The notes under the pieces were generated by a model that had not been told where the DNA came from, ran no database searches, and was given only the letters and a program-made list of their open reading frames with translations. Of a stretch of DNA of 63,942 nt, positions 8,078 through 17,010 are shown in pieces. Both the position numbers and the translations under genes were made by a program. This DNA is from DASTPP01 sp035762175. GTDB taxonomy: Bacteria > Myxococcota_A > Polyangia > Polyangiales > Polyangiaceae. Every line of letters starts with the position of its first letter. Positions within the stretch are counted from its first letter, which is position 1. Location of the stretch: the NCBI GenBank assembly GCA_035762175.1, contig DASTPP010000267.1:1-63942 (forward strand), in the 5' to 3' direction.

Positions 8078-9180
8078 GCCCCCCCGCCCGCCATCAGCTC
8101 TTCGATCGCGAGGCTGCACCCGCGCGGCGCCGCGCCCGGCTGCCGGCCGAGCAGCCGCACCCGCCCCCGCGCGTCGACCCGGACCCGGTCGGCCGTCTGC
8201 ACCGCGACCGCGCTGTCGACGTTGCCGAGGTCGACCAGGCGCGCCAGCCCCTCCCCGCCCGGGCCGAGCGGCGCGAGCGTCTCGGGGTCGACCGCCTCGA
8301 CGCGCAGCCAGCGCGGCGCGATGAGCTCGCCCGCCTCGCCCCCGCCCTCGAGGCCGAGCAGCGAGCGCAGCGTGCCCTCGTAGGCCTGGCTGCTCAGCTC
8401 GGTCATGCCGTACTCGCTCACCACCGCCCGCCCGTCGATCGCGAAGCGCCGCGCGAGCTCGGCCCGCAGCTCGCCGGCGTCGACCTCGCGGCTCTTGCCC
8501 TTGTAGCCGCCCGTCTGCATGACGCGGCTGCCCGCGGGCAGCGGCAGCGGCCGGTCGCCCAGCGCGTCGATCAGGTAGACGAGCGCGAACGAGGTCGCGA
8601 GCAAGAGCACCCGCTCGCCCGCCCGGCGCGCGCCCTCGACCGCCTCGGCGATCGGCCCGAGCCCCGCAGCGTCGCGGGGCAGCGCCCACAGCGCGCCCCC
8701 GCCGAGGGCCTCGCCGAAGCGCGCGCACATGTGCCCGAGCGACCAGTCGGACGCGGACTCGGGCGGGGGCCCCAGCACCACGACCCGGAAGCGCCCCCCG
8801 TCGGGGGCGAGCATCGCGCGCCCGAAGGCGAGCGAGAGCTCGTCGTAGGTCTCGGTCGTACGAAACGGGTGCTCGCCCCGGCCCCCCGAGGTCGTGCCGC
8901 TCGTGCGGAAGACCCGCGCGTCGAGCTCGGGCGGGTGCACCGCGACGCGCGCGAGCTTGAACGCGTCCGACGGCACCGCCGGCACCTCGGCCGCGCGCGC
9001 GAGCGCCGCGGGCTCGACCCCCGCGCGCCGGTAGAGGCGCCGCAGGCGCGGCTGGTGCTCGGCCTGAAAGCGCGCGATGTCGCAGGCGAGCCGGTCGAAG
9101 TCGTCGCCCCCCTGCCCCCGCGCGAAGGCGCGCACCCGCCGGTGCAGCGCCTCGCTCGCGGCCACCAGCGCCTCAAGCAC
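8074..9180 (-). CDS. luxE: LuxE-like acyl-protein synthetase
   Basis: 368 residues, GTG start at 9180 overlapping the end of the aminotransferase gene by 8 bp. LuxE enzymes adenylate a carboxylic acid, transfer it to their own C-terminal cysteine, and pass it to LuxC. The adenylation motif FRTSGTTSGG, the middle motif VVSEYGMTELSSQAYEG, and a near-C-terminal Cys355 in RGCSLAIEEL all match that mechanism. The full LuxE length is present. Translational overlap with luxC (4 bp) and with the aminotransferase indicates one tightly coupled unit. The natural acid substrate cannot be told from sequence. Confidence 0.87.
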   Translation of the reverse strand: MLEALVAASEALHRRVRAFARGQGGDDFDRLACDIARFQAEHQPRLRRLYRRAGVEPAALARAAEVPAVPSDAFKLARVAVHPPELDARVFRTSGTTSGGRGEHPFRTTETYDELSLAFGRAMLAPDGGRFRVVVLGPPPESASDWSLGHMCARFGEALGGGALWALPRDAAGLGPIAEAVEGARRAGERVLLLATSFALVYLIDALGDRPLPLPAGSRVMQTGGYKGKSREVDAGELRAELARRFAIDGRAVVSEYGMTELSSQAYEGTLRSLLGLEGGGEAGELIAPRWLRVEAVDPETLAPLGPGGEGLARLVDLGNVDSAVAVQTADRVRVDARGRVRLLGRQPGAAPRGCSLAIEELMAGGGA

Positions 9181-10621
9181 CGCCGCCCTGCCCGAGCGCC
9201 CGCCCCAGCGCCTCGACGAAGCCCACGAGCAGCGGCTCGTCGATGACGAGCGGCGGCGTCAGCGTCAGCGTCTCGCCCCGCGTGCCCCCGGTCAGCACGA
9301 TGTACCCCTCGGCGAGCAGCGCCCGGCTGACCGCGAGCGCCTCGGCCGCCCCCGCGAGCTCGACGCCCACCATCAGCCCGCGGCCCCGCACGTCGCGCAC
9401 CCCGGGTAGCTGGCAGCGCTCGACCCACGAGCGGAGCCAGGCCCCGACCCGCGCCGAGCGCTCGACGAGCTTGCCCGCCTCGATCTCGTCGAGCACCGCG
9501 AGCGCCGTCGCGCACGCGAGCGGCGCGCCGTGAAAGGTGGCCGTGTGCACCACCTCGCCCGGCCCCTTCGCCCAGGCCGCCATCACCCCGTTGCGCCCGA
9601 CGCAGGCCGAGAGCGGCAGCCCGCCGCCCAGGCCCTTGCCCAGGCACACGAGGTCGGGCAGCGCCCCCTCGGCCGGGCCCAGCAGCCAGGCGCCCGAGCG
9701 CCCGAGCCCCGTCCAGATCTCGTCGAAGGCCGTGAGCGCCCCGGCCGCCCGCGCCACCCCCACCAGCTCGGCCAGAAAGCCCTTGGGCGCCGGCACGCAG
9801 CCGCCCCGCCCGAGCACCGGCTCGACCAAGACGAGCCCCACGTCGCCCGGCGCGAGCGCCGCCTTCACCGCCTCGAGGCTCTCTTCGGCGTCGCCGCCCC
9901 CCCACCGCGGGAACGGCACGAAGCGCACCCGCCCGCTCAGCTGCTCGCGGAAGGGCTCGCGGTAGCTCGCCCGCAGGCCGCTCGCCGCGAGCGGCGCGTA
10001 GCTCAGGCCGTGGTAGCTGCCCTCAAAGGCGACGACGCCCGGCCGCCCCGTCGCCAGCAGCGCCGTCTTCATCGCCGCCGTGATCGCGTCGGCGCCCGAC
10101 TGCCCGAGCAAGACCCGCGCGCCCGGCTCGGGGTAGAGCGCCGCGAGCCGCTCGAGCAGCGCCACCTTCACGTCGGCCGGGTACACGTCCCCGAGCGCCT
10201 GCCAGAGCCGCCCCGCCTGCGCTTGCAGCGCCCGCGCCGGCCCCTCGGCCCCGTGCCCGAGCAGCTGCGCGCCGAAGCCCGCCGTCAGATCGACGTAGCA
10301 ATTGCCGTCGACGTCGAGCACGTTCACGCCGCGCGCCTCGGCGTACACGATCGGGCCCTGCTCGGCCCCCGACGCCTGCTGGCGCGCCTCGCGCCGCGCG
10401 TCGAAGGCCGGCGACTCGACCGCCGAGGCCCGCTGGGCCCACGCCCGCGACGCCGGGCCCGGCGGCCGCACCACCATCTGCGGCGGCCGCTGCGGCGCCG
10501 CCATCTGCGCCGGCCGCTGCGGCGCCGCCATCTGCGCCGGCCGCTGCGACGCCGCCATCTGCGGCGGCCCCGCCGCCGGTGCCCCCCCGCCCTTCGCCCC
10601 CGCGTCGCCCGAAGCCCCCAC
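9173..10621 (-). CDS. Class-III PLP-dependent aminotransferase
   Basis: 482 residues from a GTG at 10621, which follows the stop of the diguanylate cyclase gene by 2 bases. It is a fold-type-I class-III transaminase (ornithine/acetylornithine/GSA family). TAFDEIWTGLGRSG holds the PLP-ring Asp300, and LVCLGKGLGGGLP holds the Schiff-base Lys329. GQSGADAITAAMKTALLATG and FEGSYHGLSYAPL bind cofactor. Residues 21-50 are four degenerate copies of a nine-residue repeat (QMAAPQRPA), a likely flexible leader. Its position just before LuxE and LuxC suggests that it aminates the aldehyde they produce. This is inferred from context only. Confidence 0.88.
   Translation of the reverse strand: MGASGDAGAKGGGAPAAGPPQMAASQRPAQMAAPQRPAQMAAPQRPPQMVVRPPGPASRAWAQRASAVESPAFDARREARQQASGAEQGPIVYAEARGVNVLDVDGNCYVDLTAGFGAQLLGHGAEGPARALQAQAGRLWQALGDVYPADVKVALLERLAALYPEPGARVLLGQSGADAITAAMKTALLATGRPGVVAFEGSYHGLSYAPLAASGLRASYREPFREQLSGRVRFVPFPRWGGGDAEESLEAVKAALAPGDVGLVLVEPVLGRGGCVPAPKGFLAELVGVARAAGALTAFDEIWTGLGRSGAWLLGPAEGALPDLVCLGKGLGGGLPLSACVGRNGVMAAWAKGPGEVVHTATFHGAPLACATALAVLDEIEAGKLVERSARVGAWLRSWVERCQLPGVRDVRGRGLMVGVELAGAAEALAVSRALLAEGYIVLTGGTRGETLTLTPPLVIDEPLLVGFVEALGRALGQGGGA
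10474..10581 (-). repeat. 27-bp tandem repeat in the aminotransferase 5' end
   Basis: The block CCATCTGC(G)GCCGGCCGC recurs at 10474, 10501, 10528 and 10555, an exact 27-bp period. It encodes repeats of nine residues (QMAAPQRPA type), so the frame is preserved and copy number could vary without breaking the gene. Confidence 0.8.
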
Positions 10622-10623
10622 GG

Positions 10624-11520
10624 TCAGAGGCAGACGCGGTTGCGCCCCGAGCGCTTCGCCTCGTAAAGCTTCTCGTCGGCCCGCTGGATCAGCTCGACCG
10701 AGCCGCGCTCGGCCTCGGACAGCATGGCGATGCCCATGCTCACCGTCACGGGAATGGTCTCGGCCTGGAACGTGAACGGGTGCTCGCTGATCTTGCGCCG
10801 CAAGGTCTCGGCCAGCGCCGCCGCCCCGTCGAGGTTCGTCTCGGGCAAGACGAGCGAGAACTCTTCGCCGCCGTAGCGCGCGAACACCTCGTCGCGCCGG
10901 ATGCGCGACTGCACCACGCGCGCGAGCTCTTTCAGCACGAAGTCGCCCGCCAGGTGCCCGTAGCGGTCGTTGACCTGCTTGAAGTGGTCGATGTCGAACA
11001 TCACGACGCTCAGGTCGCGGCCGTGCCGCCGCGCCCGGATGATCTCGCGCTCGAGGGCCTCGTACAGGTAACGCCGGTTGTACACCTGCATCAGCCCGTC
11101 GAAGATCGTCATGCGGTAGATCTCTTCGTGGTACTGACTCTCGACGTCGTCGCCCGACAAGAACTTGAGAATCAGCCCGCCCACCTTCACCCGGTCGCCG
11201 TTCGAGAGCGGGTGCTCCTGGTCGACGAGCTCGTCGTTGACGTAGGTGCCGTTCGTCGAGCGCTCGTCGACCACCCACCAGCGCCGGCCCCGGCGCTCCC
11301 ACGAGGCGTGCCGCCGCGAGATGCTCTCGCCGTCGAGCACGATCTCGTTGTCGGGCCCCCGCCCCACCCGCGTCGGCGACGCCTCGAGCAAGAAACGCTT
11401 GCCGAGCAGCGCCGGGTCTTTCGAGTAAATCACCACCAAGCAGTCGTCGCCGGGCGGGTTGTCGGGCTTGGGCAGCGGCCCGACGTTCGTCACCTTCGTC
11501 TTTTCGTCAAACGTACTCAC
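10624..11520 (-). CDS. FHA-GGDEF diguanylate cyclase
   Basis: 298 residues. An FHA domain (about 28-115; RVGRGPDNEIVLDGESISRRHA, STNGTYVND) binds phosphothreonine partners. A GGDEF domain (about 135-298) follows, with active-site GGEEF at 217-221 and DIDHFKQVNDRYGH. The inhibitory I-site position reads RRDE rather than RxxD, so product feedback may be weak. It makes c-di-GMP from two GTP. The combination is frequent in myxobacteria, where Ser/Thr kinases may supply the phosphorylated ligand. It is the first gene of the aminotransferase-LuxE-LuxC-GAF unit, with only 2 bases before the next start. Confidence 0.92.
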   Translation of the reverse strand: MSTFDEKTKVTNVGPLPKPDNPPGDDCLVVIYSKDPALLGKRFLLEASPTRVGRGPDNEIVLDGESISRRHASWERRGRRWWVVDERSTNGTYVNDELVDQEHPLSNGDRVKVGGLILKFLSGDDVESQYHEEIYRMTIFDGLMQVYNRRYLYEALEREIIRARRHGRDLSVVMFDIDHFKQVNDRYGHLAGDFVLKELARVVQSRIRRDEVFARYGGEEFSLVLPETNLDGAAALAETLRRKISEHPFTFQAETIPVTVSMGIAMLSEAERGSVELIQRADEKLYEAKRSGRNRVCL

Positions 11521-11889
11521 GTGGCCTCACCGCGCCCGAGCCATGAGCGCCGGGGCCGGGCCGGGGGGTGAAGCAGCGGGTTCGGTTGCTCCACGCTCTG
11601 TGCCCTGACCCCGCCAGCCAGCCTAGCGACCCCGGCAAATCATCGTCAAGCCGCGCGCCCCCTCGTCGGTACGGTAAGCCACATCGACCCGTACGTGTGC
11701 TGCCTTTCGGCACACCGCCCGCACCCACGGGGAGGTGGCCGCGTTCTCGCGCCCGAACGAGTACCCCCTCTCCGGAGCCTCCATCTCGCAAGGCCCCGCG
11801 CACCCCTCAGCACCCTGTCGCCAGGACGCGCCCTGGGGGACAGGCACCCCCTGACGCGCCCCGGGCGCGCGCAGTAAAAAGGGGGCCCC
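11521..11889. other. Divergent intergenic region
   Basis: 369 bp between the diguanylate cyclase (minus) and the AAA ATPase (plus). It must hold both promoters, but no convincing -35/-10 pair is visible. A GC-rich imperfect hairpin (CGCGCCCCGGGCGCG) lies just before the AAAAAGGGGG that probably acts as ribosome-binding site for the ATPase. No other gene was seen. Confidence 0.5.
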
Positions 11890-13212
11890 TTGTCGAACCC
11901 CGCCGCCCCCGCCGCGCTCTCGTTCGACGAAGCCCGGCGGCAGATCGAGAGCGCCGCCGCGGCCCGCCTCGCCGGCGCCGACCCGAAGGCCGTCAACGGC
12001 GAGCTGCCGGCGCTCGAGTTCAAGAAGGGCGAGATCTCGGTCGCGCTCGCCTTCAAGGCCTTTCAAGAGCGCGACTTCTTCAGCTGCCTCGACGTGCTGC
12101 GGCAGTACTACCGCTCGTTCCCCGAGCTCTCGCGGGCCTTCTCGGGGGCGAACCTCGTCGCCGACCTCGCGAGCCCCGTCACGCGCAAGCTCGCCGAGCG
12201 CCGCAGCCGCGAGGCCGAGGACGAGCTGCCGCCCCAGGTCAAGATCGCCTTCCGCTTCGACCCGCGCACGGGCGGCGGCTCGGTCACCTTCACCAAGGCG
12301 GGCCTGCTGCAGCAAGAGGAGGTCAACTGCGTGCTCGACCTCTGGCAGCGCCACGCCTTCGCCGGCGCCACGGCCGCGACCGACGGCGACGCCGCCCTCG
12401 CGCTCGAGCGGCTGGGCGCGGTCGTCTTTCGGCCCGACCCCGACTTCGCCGAAGACCGCCTCGCCGGCTACGAGCAGACCAAGAAAGAGGTGCGCGACAC
12501 CATCGTCCTGCCGCTCGTGCACCCCGAGGTCTTTCAGCAGATCGGCGCCCTGACGCGCACCCGCCCCGGCTCGAGCGTGCCGCGCGCCGTGCTCTTCGAG
12601 GGCCCGCCCGGCACGGGCAAGACCACGATGGCGCGCGTCATCGCCGGCCAGAGCGGCCTGCCCATGGTCTACGTGCCGGTCGAGTCGATCATGAGCAAGT
12701 GGTTCGGCGAGTCCGAGCGCCGGCTCGACGCCATCTTCGCCGCCGCCGGCTCGCTCGGCCGCAGCGTCGTCTTCCTCGACGAGATCGACGCCTTCGCCGG
12801 CTCGCGCGACAAGCCCATGCACGAGGCGACGCGGCGCATTCTCTCGGTGCTCTTGCGGCAGCTGCAGGGCCTCGTCGACACCAGCAACGTGGTCGTCGTC
12901 GGCGCCACCAACCGCCAGATCGATCTCGACCCCGCCCTGCTCAACCGCTTCAACCGCAGCGTGCACTTCCCCCTGCCGAGCCCGCCCGAGCGCGCCGCGA
13001 TCCTTCGGTACTACGCCAAGCACCTCGCGCCCGCCGAGATCGCCGCGCTCGCCGAGGCGTCCGGCGGCCGCTCGGGCCGCGAGCTCGAAGACGCCTGCGG
13101 CATGGCCGAGCGGCTCTGGGCGAGCGAGCTGATTCAGAGCGGCGAGGCCGTGCGCGCCCCGCCCGGCGAGGCGTACCTGCGGGCGTTCCGGCTGAAGTTT
13201 CCGGCCGAGTAG
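11890..13212 (+). CDS. AAA-family ATPase
   Basis: 440 residues from a TTG at 11890, preceded by AAAAAGGGGG. About 185 N-terminal residues have no recognised domain. The AAA core shows Walker A GPPGTGKT (about 238-245), Walker B VVFLDEID (about 293-300) and the second region of homology with ATNRQIDLDPALLNRF. The closing helical lid is present (SGGRSGRELEDACGMAERL). This is the classical ATPase type related to FtsH, spastin and Vps4 cores, with no protease domain. Probably a hexameric remodelling ATPase; substrate unknown. Its last 263 bp are overlapped antisense by the extended ygfZ frame. Confidence 0.87.
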   Translation: MSNPAAPAALSFDEARRQIESAAAARLAGADPKAVNGELPALEFKKGEISVALAFKAFQERDFFSCLDVLRQYYRSFPELSRAFSGANLVADLASPVTRKLAERRSREAEDELPPQVKIAFRFDPRTGGGSVTFTKAGLLQQEEVNCVLDLWQRHAFAGATAATDGDAALALERLGAVVFRPDPDFAEDRLAGYEQTKKEVRDTIVLPLVHPEVFQQIGALTRTRPGSSVPRAVLFEGPPGTGKTTMARVIAGQSGLPMVYVPVESIMSKWFGESERRLDAIFAAAGSLGRSVVFLDEIDAFAGSRDKPMHEATRRILSVLLRQLQGLVDTSNVVVVGATNRQIDLDPALLNRFNRSVHFPLPSPPERAAILRYYAKHLAPAEIAALAEASGGRSGRELEDACGMAERLWASELIQSGEAVRAPPGEAYLRAFRLKFPAE

Positions 13213-14410
13213 CGCCCTTGTCAGCTGCCCCCGACTGAAGTCGGGGGCCGCGAACGCCCGCGGAAACGGCCCCCAAAGCCCTGCCGGAGGCAGGGCTCCC
13301 GCGGAGCGAGCCGCGGCCGCGCGCTCGCCCGAATCGCGGCCGCTCGCGGCGTTCGCTCGCTCGCCCGGAAGGCGGAGCCCGCGGGAGCCCGGCCCCCGAC
13401 GAGGGGGCGGGCTTGGCTCTCCGAATCGGCGTCGATTCCGCGCGGCACGAGGGGGCGTTGGCTGCCCCCGAGTTCACTCGGGGGCGGCGTAAGCCCCCCG
13501 CCCCCCGCCCCACCGCGACCTTCGCCTTCACGCCCCCCACCGAGAGCTCGGTGCCCGCCTCGGCGTGGGCGTACTTGACCATCGCCAGCGCCCGCGCCCC
13601 GCCCTCGCCGCGCGCGGCGCTCGTCACCGCGCCCACCGCCTCGCCGCCCGCGGCGCTCACGGGGGCCCCGCGCGCGGGGGGCTCGCCGCCCTCGAGCGCG
13701 AGCGAGACGAGGCGCCGGTGCACGTGCCCGCGCATCTCGAGGCGGCAGACCACCTCTTGGCCGAGGTAGCAGCCCTTTTGAAAGCTGACCGCGAGCCGCT
13801 CGAGCCCCGCCTCTTGCGGGTAGGTCTTCTCGTCGAAGTCGACGCCGAAGCGCGGCACGCCCCAGGCGTGGCGCAGCGCGTCCCACGAGGCCTCGTCGCC
13901 GGGGGCCACCCCCGCGGCCCGCAGCGCCTCGAGCGCGCGCTCGGCGCCGCCCGCCTCGACCACGAGCGCCGCGCCGCCCCGGCCCGTCAGGTCGGCCGGC
14001 GCCCAGGCGAGCGCCCCGGCCCGCCCGGCGACGTCGGGCGCGAGCGACGCGGCGCCCCGGCCGTGCATCAAGAGCCAGGCGTGGCGGTCGCCGGCGGGGT
14101 CGAGCTCGACGTCTTCCATCACGAGGTAGCGCCCGAAGGCCTCGGCCAGCGGGGCCTCGCGCTCGCGCGGCAGGGCGACCAAGAGCCGGTCGGGCGCCGA
14201 GACGACCACGACGTCGCTCAGGACCCGCCCGACCTTCGAGGTCGCGAGGCCGTAGGCGCCCCGGCCCGGGGCCGAGAGGGGCCCGAGGTCGCAGGTGACG
14301 AGCCCGTTCAGCCACGAGAGGCGGTCGTCGCCCCGGACGACCAAGGTGCCCAGCCAGGGCGCAGAAAAGGCCCACACCCCCGCCCCCGACGCTACGTCCG
14401 GCTCTGTCAT
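12950..14410 (-). CDS. ygfZ: YgfZ/GcvT-like folate-binding protein with anomalous C-terminal extension
   Basis: 486 residues. The first 300 or so are a normal YgfZ, a folate-binding protein that helps assemble or repair some Fe-S enzymes. The family signature is KGCYLGQE at 212-219, with NGLVTCDL near the N-terminus. The family normally ends about where KAKVAVGRGAGG is found (about residue 304). Here no stop occurs, and the frame continues for about 180 Arg/Ser/Pro-rich residues. They are encoded first by the dispersed repeat at 13227-13485 and then by the antisense strand of the AAA gene. The extension is almost certainly not a fold. The simplest view is that the repeat insertion removed the native stop. 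Confidence 0.8.
   Translation of the reverse strand: MTEPDVASGAGVWAFSAPWLGTLVVRGDDRLSWLNGLVTCDLGPLSAPGRGAYGLATSKVGRVLSDVVVVSAPDRLLVALPREREAPLAEAFGRYLVMEDVELDPAGDRHAWLLMHGRGAASLAPDVAGRAGALAWAPADLTGRGGAALVVEAGGAERALEALRAAGVAPGDEASWDALRHAWGVPRFGVDFDEKTYPQEAGLERLAVSFQKGCYLGQEVVCRLEMRGHVHRRLVSLALEGGEPPARGAPVSAAGGEAVGAVTSAARGEGGARALAMVKYAHAEAGTELSVGGVKAKVAVGRGAGGLRRPRVNSGAANAPSCRAESTPIRRAKPAPSSGAGLPRAPPSGRASERRERPRFGRARGRGSLRGSPASGRALGAVSAGVRGPRLQSGAADKGATRPETSAGTPAGTPRRAGRARPRRSESARSPRAARPCRRRLRARGPSGRRTPRRARRSRRARGAWRSTEGSRRARAGSAGGSARCG
13227..13485. repeat. REPIN-like dispersed element, copy 1
   Basis: 259-bp element sharing extended identity with 22851-23071. It is bounded by hairpins: left stem GCCCCCGACT with loop GA (13227-13248), right stem GCCCCCGAGT with loop TC (13464-13485). 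Compared with copy 2, the left stem carries a C/G swap on both arms, so pairing is kept. Inside are a perfect hairpin AGCCCTGCC-GGA-GGCAGGGCT and further GC-rich stems. It lies at the 3' end of ygfZ and is read through by it. Confidence 0.82.
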
Positions 14411-14555
14411 GCCACGAGCCTAGCGCGGTTTCGGGGCCCGACCCACCCCGGCCCGCACGGCGCCCTTGCGGCGGGGCGCCCGCCTTCCTTACGCTCGCGC
14501 CGGCCCCGCCGTTGCCGAAGGGCGCCCGCGCTTCCACCCCTCGACCCTCGTCTCC

Positions 14556-16361
14556 ATGGCGGCCCCGCTCCACGTCCACCTGACCGTCGGCGTCGCCGAC
14601 GCGCGCGCGCAGCTTCTCTCGGTCGACGTCGACGTGCGCGCCGCGGGCGGCGAGCCGCTGCCCGAGACGCTGACGCTCTTCATGCCGGTCTGGGCGCCGG
14701 GCTCGTACATGGTCCGCGAGTTCTCGCGGCACGTCGAGGGCGTGCGGGCGCAGGCGGCGGGCCGGGCGCTGCGGGTCAAGAAGGCGCGCAAGAACGCCTG
14801 GGCGGTGGCGACCGGCGGCGCGAGCGAGCTGCGCGTCTCGTACTTCGTCTACGCCGCCGAGCTCAGCGTGCGCACCAACCACGTCGACGACACCCACGCC
14901 TACTGGAACGGGCCCGCCACGTACATGGTGCCCGAGGGCGCGCCCTTCGCCTCGATCGCGGTGACGGCGCGCGTGCCCGAGGGCTGGCGCGTCGGCACCG
15001 CGCTCGAGCCGGCCGCCGAGGGCCCGCGCCGCACCTACGCCGCGCGCTCGCTCGACGAGCTCTTCGACGCGCCCTTCGAGTGCGGGCCCATGATCTACCG
15101 CTCGTTCTCGCTGCTCGAGCGGCCGCACGAGTTCTGGGTCTGGCGCACGCCCGCGGCCGAGGGCGTCGACTGGGACCGCGTCATCGACCACGTCCGGCGC
15201 ATCCTCGAGACCGAGGCCCAGCTCGTCGCCGGCGACGCCCCGCCCGCCTCGGCCCTGCCCTACGACCGCTACGGCTTCCTCTGGCACGTCTCGTCGAAGG
15301 GCCGCGGCGGGCTCGAGCACGCCGACTGCTCGACGCTGCTCGTGCCCCCCTCGCTCTGGCGCAGCCGCGCGGGCTACCTCGACGTGCTCTCGCTCGTCGC
15401 GCACGAATACTTCCACCTGTGGAACGTCAAACGCATCCGCCCCGCCGGCCTCTCGCCCTACCGCTACGAGGCCGAGAATTACACGCGCCTGCTCTGGTGG
15501 TTCGAGGGCGCGACGAGCTACTACGACTGGCTGGTCTTGCGCCGCGCGGGCCTCTGCACCGCGCGCGAGTACGCCGACCACGCCGCCCACGAGCTCGCGC
15601 GCCTGCACGACACCCCGGGCGCGCTCGTGCACTCGCTCGCCGACGCGAGCTTCGACGCCTGGGTCAAGGCCTACCGGCCCGACGAGAACGCGCCGAACAG
15701 CACCGTCAGCTACTACCTCAAGGGCGAGGTCGTCGCGGCGCTGCTCGACCTCGAAATTCGCGCCCGGTCGGGCGGGCAGAAGAGCCTCGACGACGTCGTG
15801 CGCCGGCTCTGGTCCGAGTACGGCCGCCCCGGCCTGCCCCTGCCCGAAGACGGCTTCGCCCCCGCCGCCGAGGCGGCGACGGGCCTGCGCCTCGCGCCCC
15901 TGCTCGAGCGCTGGGTCGAGACGACCGAGCCCATCGACCCGACCCCGACCCTCGCCCGCTTCGGCCTCGTGCACGAGCGCAAGGCCTCGGGCTCCGGCCC
16001 CCGCGCCTCGCTCGGCATGCGCGTGCGCAGCGCGGGCGGGCGCGCCGTCGTCGAGTCGCTCGTGCGCCACGGCGCCGCCATGCGCGCGGGCCTGATGCGC
16101 GACGACGAGATCGTCGCCGTCGGCGGCCGCCGCGTCGAAGACGGACACGTCGAGCCCGCCCTGCAGGGCCTGACCCCCGGCGCCGAGGCCGACCTCGTCA
16201 TCGCCCGCGAGGGGCGCCTGCTCACCCGCCGCGCCACCTTCGACCCGCCCCAGCTCGGCCCCGGCACCCTGCGCCTGCGCCCCGACGCCGGCCCCGAGGC
16301 CCTCGCCCTCTTGCGCGCTTGGCTCGGCGACGACGCGCCGACTACCCTGCGCCACCCCTGA
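14556..16361 (+). CDS. M61-family peptidase with C-terminal PDZ domain
   Basis: 601 residues from the ATG at 14556. An earlier in-frame start at 14466 only adds an unlikely leader. This is a glycyl-aminopeptidase-like zinc metallopeptidase. It has an N-terminal beta domain (about 1-180), a catalytic domain with HEYFH (283-287) and the third zinc ligand Glu317 in FEGATSYYDW, then a PDZ domain at about 485-570 (GAAMRAGLMRDDEIVAVGG). No signal peptide is seen, so it is probably cytosolic. The family cleaves N-terminal Gly or Ala residues. It starts divergently from ygfZ and is followed by the thioesterase gene. Confidence 0.88.
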   Translation: MAAPLHVHLTVGVADARAQLLSVDVDVRAAGGEPLPETLTLFMPVWAPGSYMVREFSRHVEGVRAQAAGRALRVKKARKNAWAVATGGASELRVSYFVYAAELSVRTNHVDDTHAYWNGPATYMVPEGAPFASIAVTARVPEGWRVGTALEPAAEGPRRTYAARSLDELFDAPFECGPMIYRSFSLLERPHEFWVWRTPAAEGVDWDRVIDHVRRILETEAQLVAGDAPPASALPYDRYGFLWHVSSKGRGGLEHADCSTLLVPPSLWRSRAGYLDVLSLVAHEYFHLWNVKRIRPAGLSPYRYEAENYTRLLWWFEGATSYYDWLVLRRAGLCTAREYADHAAHELARLHDTPGALVHSLADASFDAWVKAYRPDENAPNSTVSYYLKGEVVAALLDLEIRARSGGQKSLDDVVRRLWSEYGRPGLPLPEDGFAPAAEAATGLRLAPLLERWVETTEPIDPTPTLARFGLVHERKASGSGPRASLGMRVRSAGGRAVVESLVRHGAAMRAGLMRDDEIVAVGGRRVEDGHVEPALQGLTPGAEADLVIAREGRLLTRRATFDPPQLGPGTLRLRPDAGPEALALLRAWLGDDAPTTLRHP

Positions 16362-16430
16362 CCCCCCACGCCCGCTCGCCCCGCCCCCTGCCCGATGAGG
16401 GGGGCCGGCGCCGACGGCCCCGCCACCACC

Positions 16431-16955
16431 ATGACCGACGCGCCCCCCAAGGCCCTGCGCGCCCGCCGCCCCGCCGACTCTTCGACCAGCATGACCGAGC
16501 ACGTGCTGCCGACGCACGCCAACGCGCTCGGCAACGTCTTCGGCGGCCAAGTCCTCGCCTGGATGGACGTGTGCGCCGCCATCTGCGCCCAGCGCCACTG
16601 CGGCGCCGTCGCCGTCACCGCGGGCATGGACGAGATCGCCTTCGAGCGCCCCATCAAGGTCGGCCAGGTCGTGCTCGTCGAGGCCCGCGTCGTCGCCGCC
16701 TTCCGCACCAGCGTCGAGATCGAGGTCACGGTGCACGGCGAGATCCCCACCACCGGCGAGGTCTGGCTCTGCCTGAGCGGCTTCATGACCTTCGTCGCCA
16801 TCGACGCGTCGGGCACGCCCGTCGCCGTGCCTCCGCTCTTGCTCGAAGGCGACGAGCGCGCCCGCGCCGAAGACGCCCAGGCCCGCCGGGCCCGCCGCCT
16901 CGCCCGCCGCCGCGGCACCACGCCCCCGCCGCCCCCCCGCGAGGGCGCGAACTAA
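16431..16955 (+). CDS. Hotdog-fold acyl-CoA thioesterase (YciA/BFIT type)
   Basis: 174 residues from the ATG at 16431; an upstream in-frame ATG at 16395 is less likely. The hotdog helix region is ANALGNVFGGQVLAWMD, and the strand region is AFERPIKVGQVVLVEARV. These match single-hotdog acyl-CoA hydrolases that release CoA from fatty acyl-CoA. The C-terminal 40 residues are Arg/Ala/Pro-rich and outside the fold. It follows the M61 gene by 69 bp on the same strand. Confidence 0.87.
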   Translation: MTDAPPKALRARRPADSSTSMTEHVLPTHANALGNVFGGQVLAWMDVCAAICAQRHCGAVAVTAGMDEIAFERPIKVGQVVLVEARVVAAFRTSVEIEVTVHGEIPTTGEVWLCLSGFMTFVAIDASGTPVAVPPLLLEGDERARAEDAQARRARRLARRRGTTPPPPPREGAN

Positions 16956-17010
16956 AGCGGTCGCCGAGGCCACTCGGGGCAAGGGGTCGGTCAGGGGGTT
17001 CGTTCGAGCG

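Noticed and set aside
6824..8383. Plus-strand frames opposite luxC and luxE
   Set aside because: Antisense frames made of Arg/Pro/Ala; the minus-strand genes have complete active-site motifs.
13221..16982. Very long minus-strand open frame (about 1250 codons) opposite the M61 and thioesterase genes
   Set aside because: It is a by-product of G/C-rich third positions; composition is Arg/Gly/Ala with no domain, and the opposite strand has clear enzymes.
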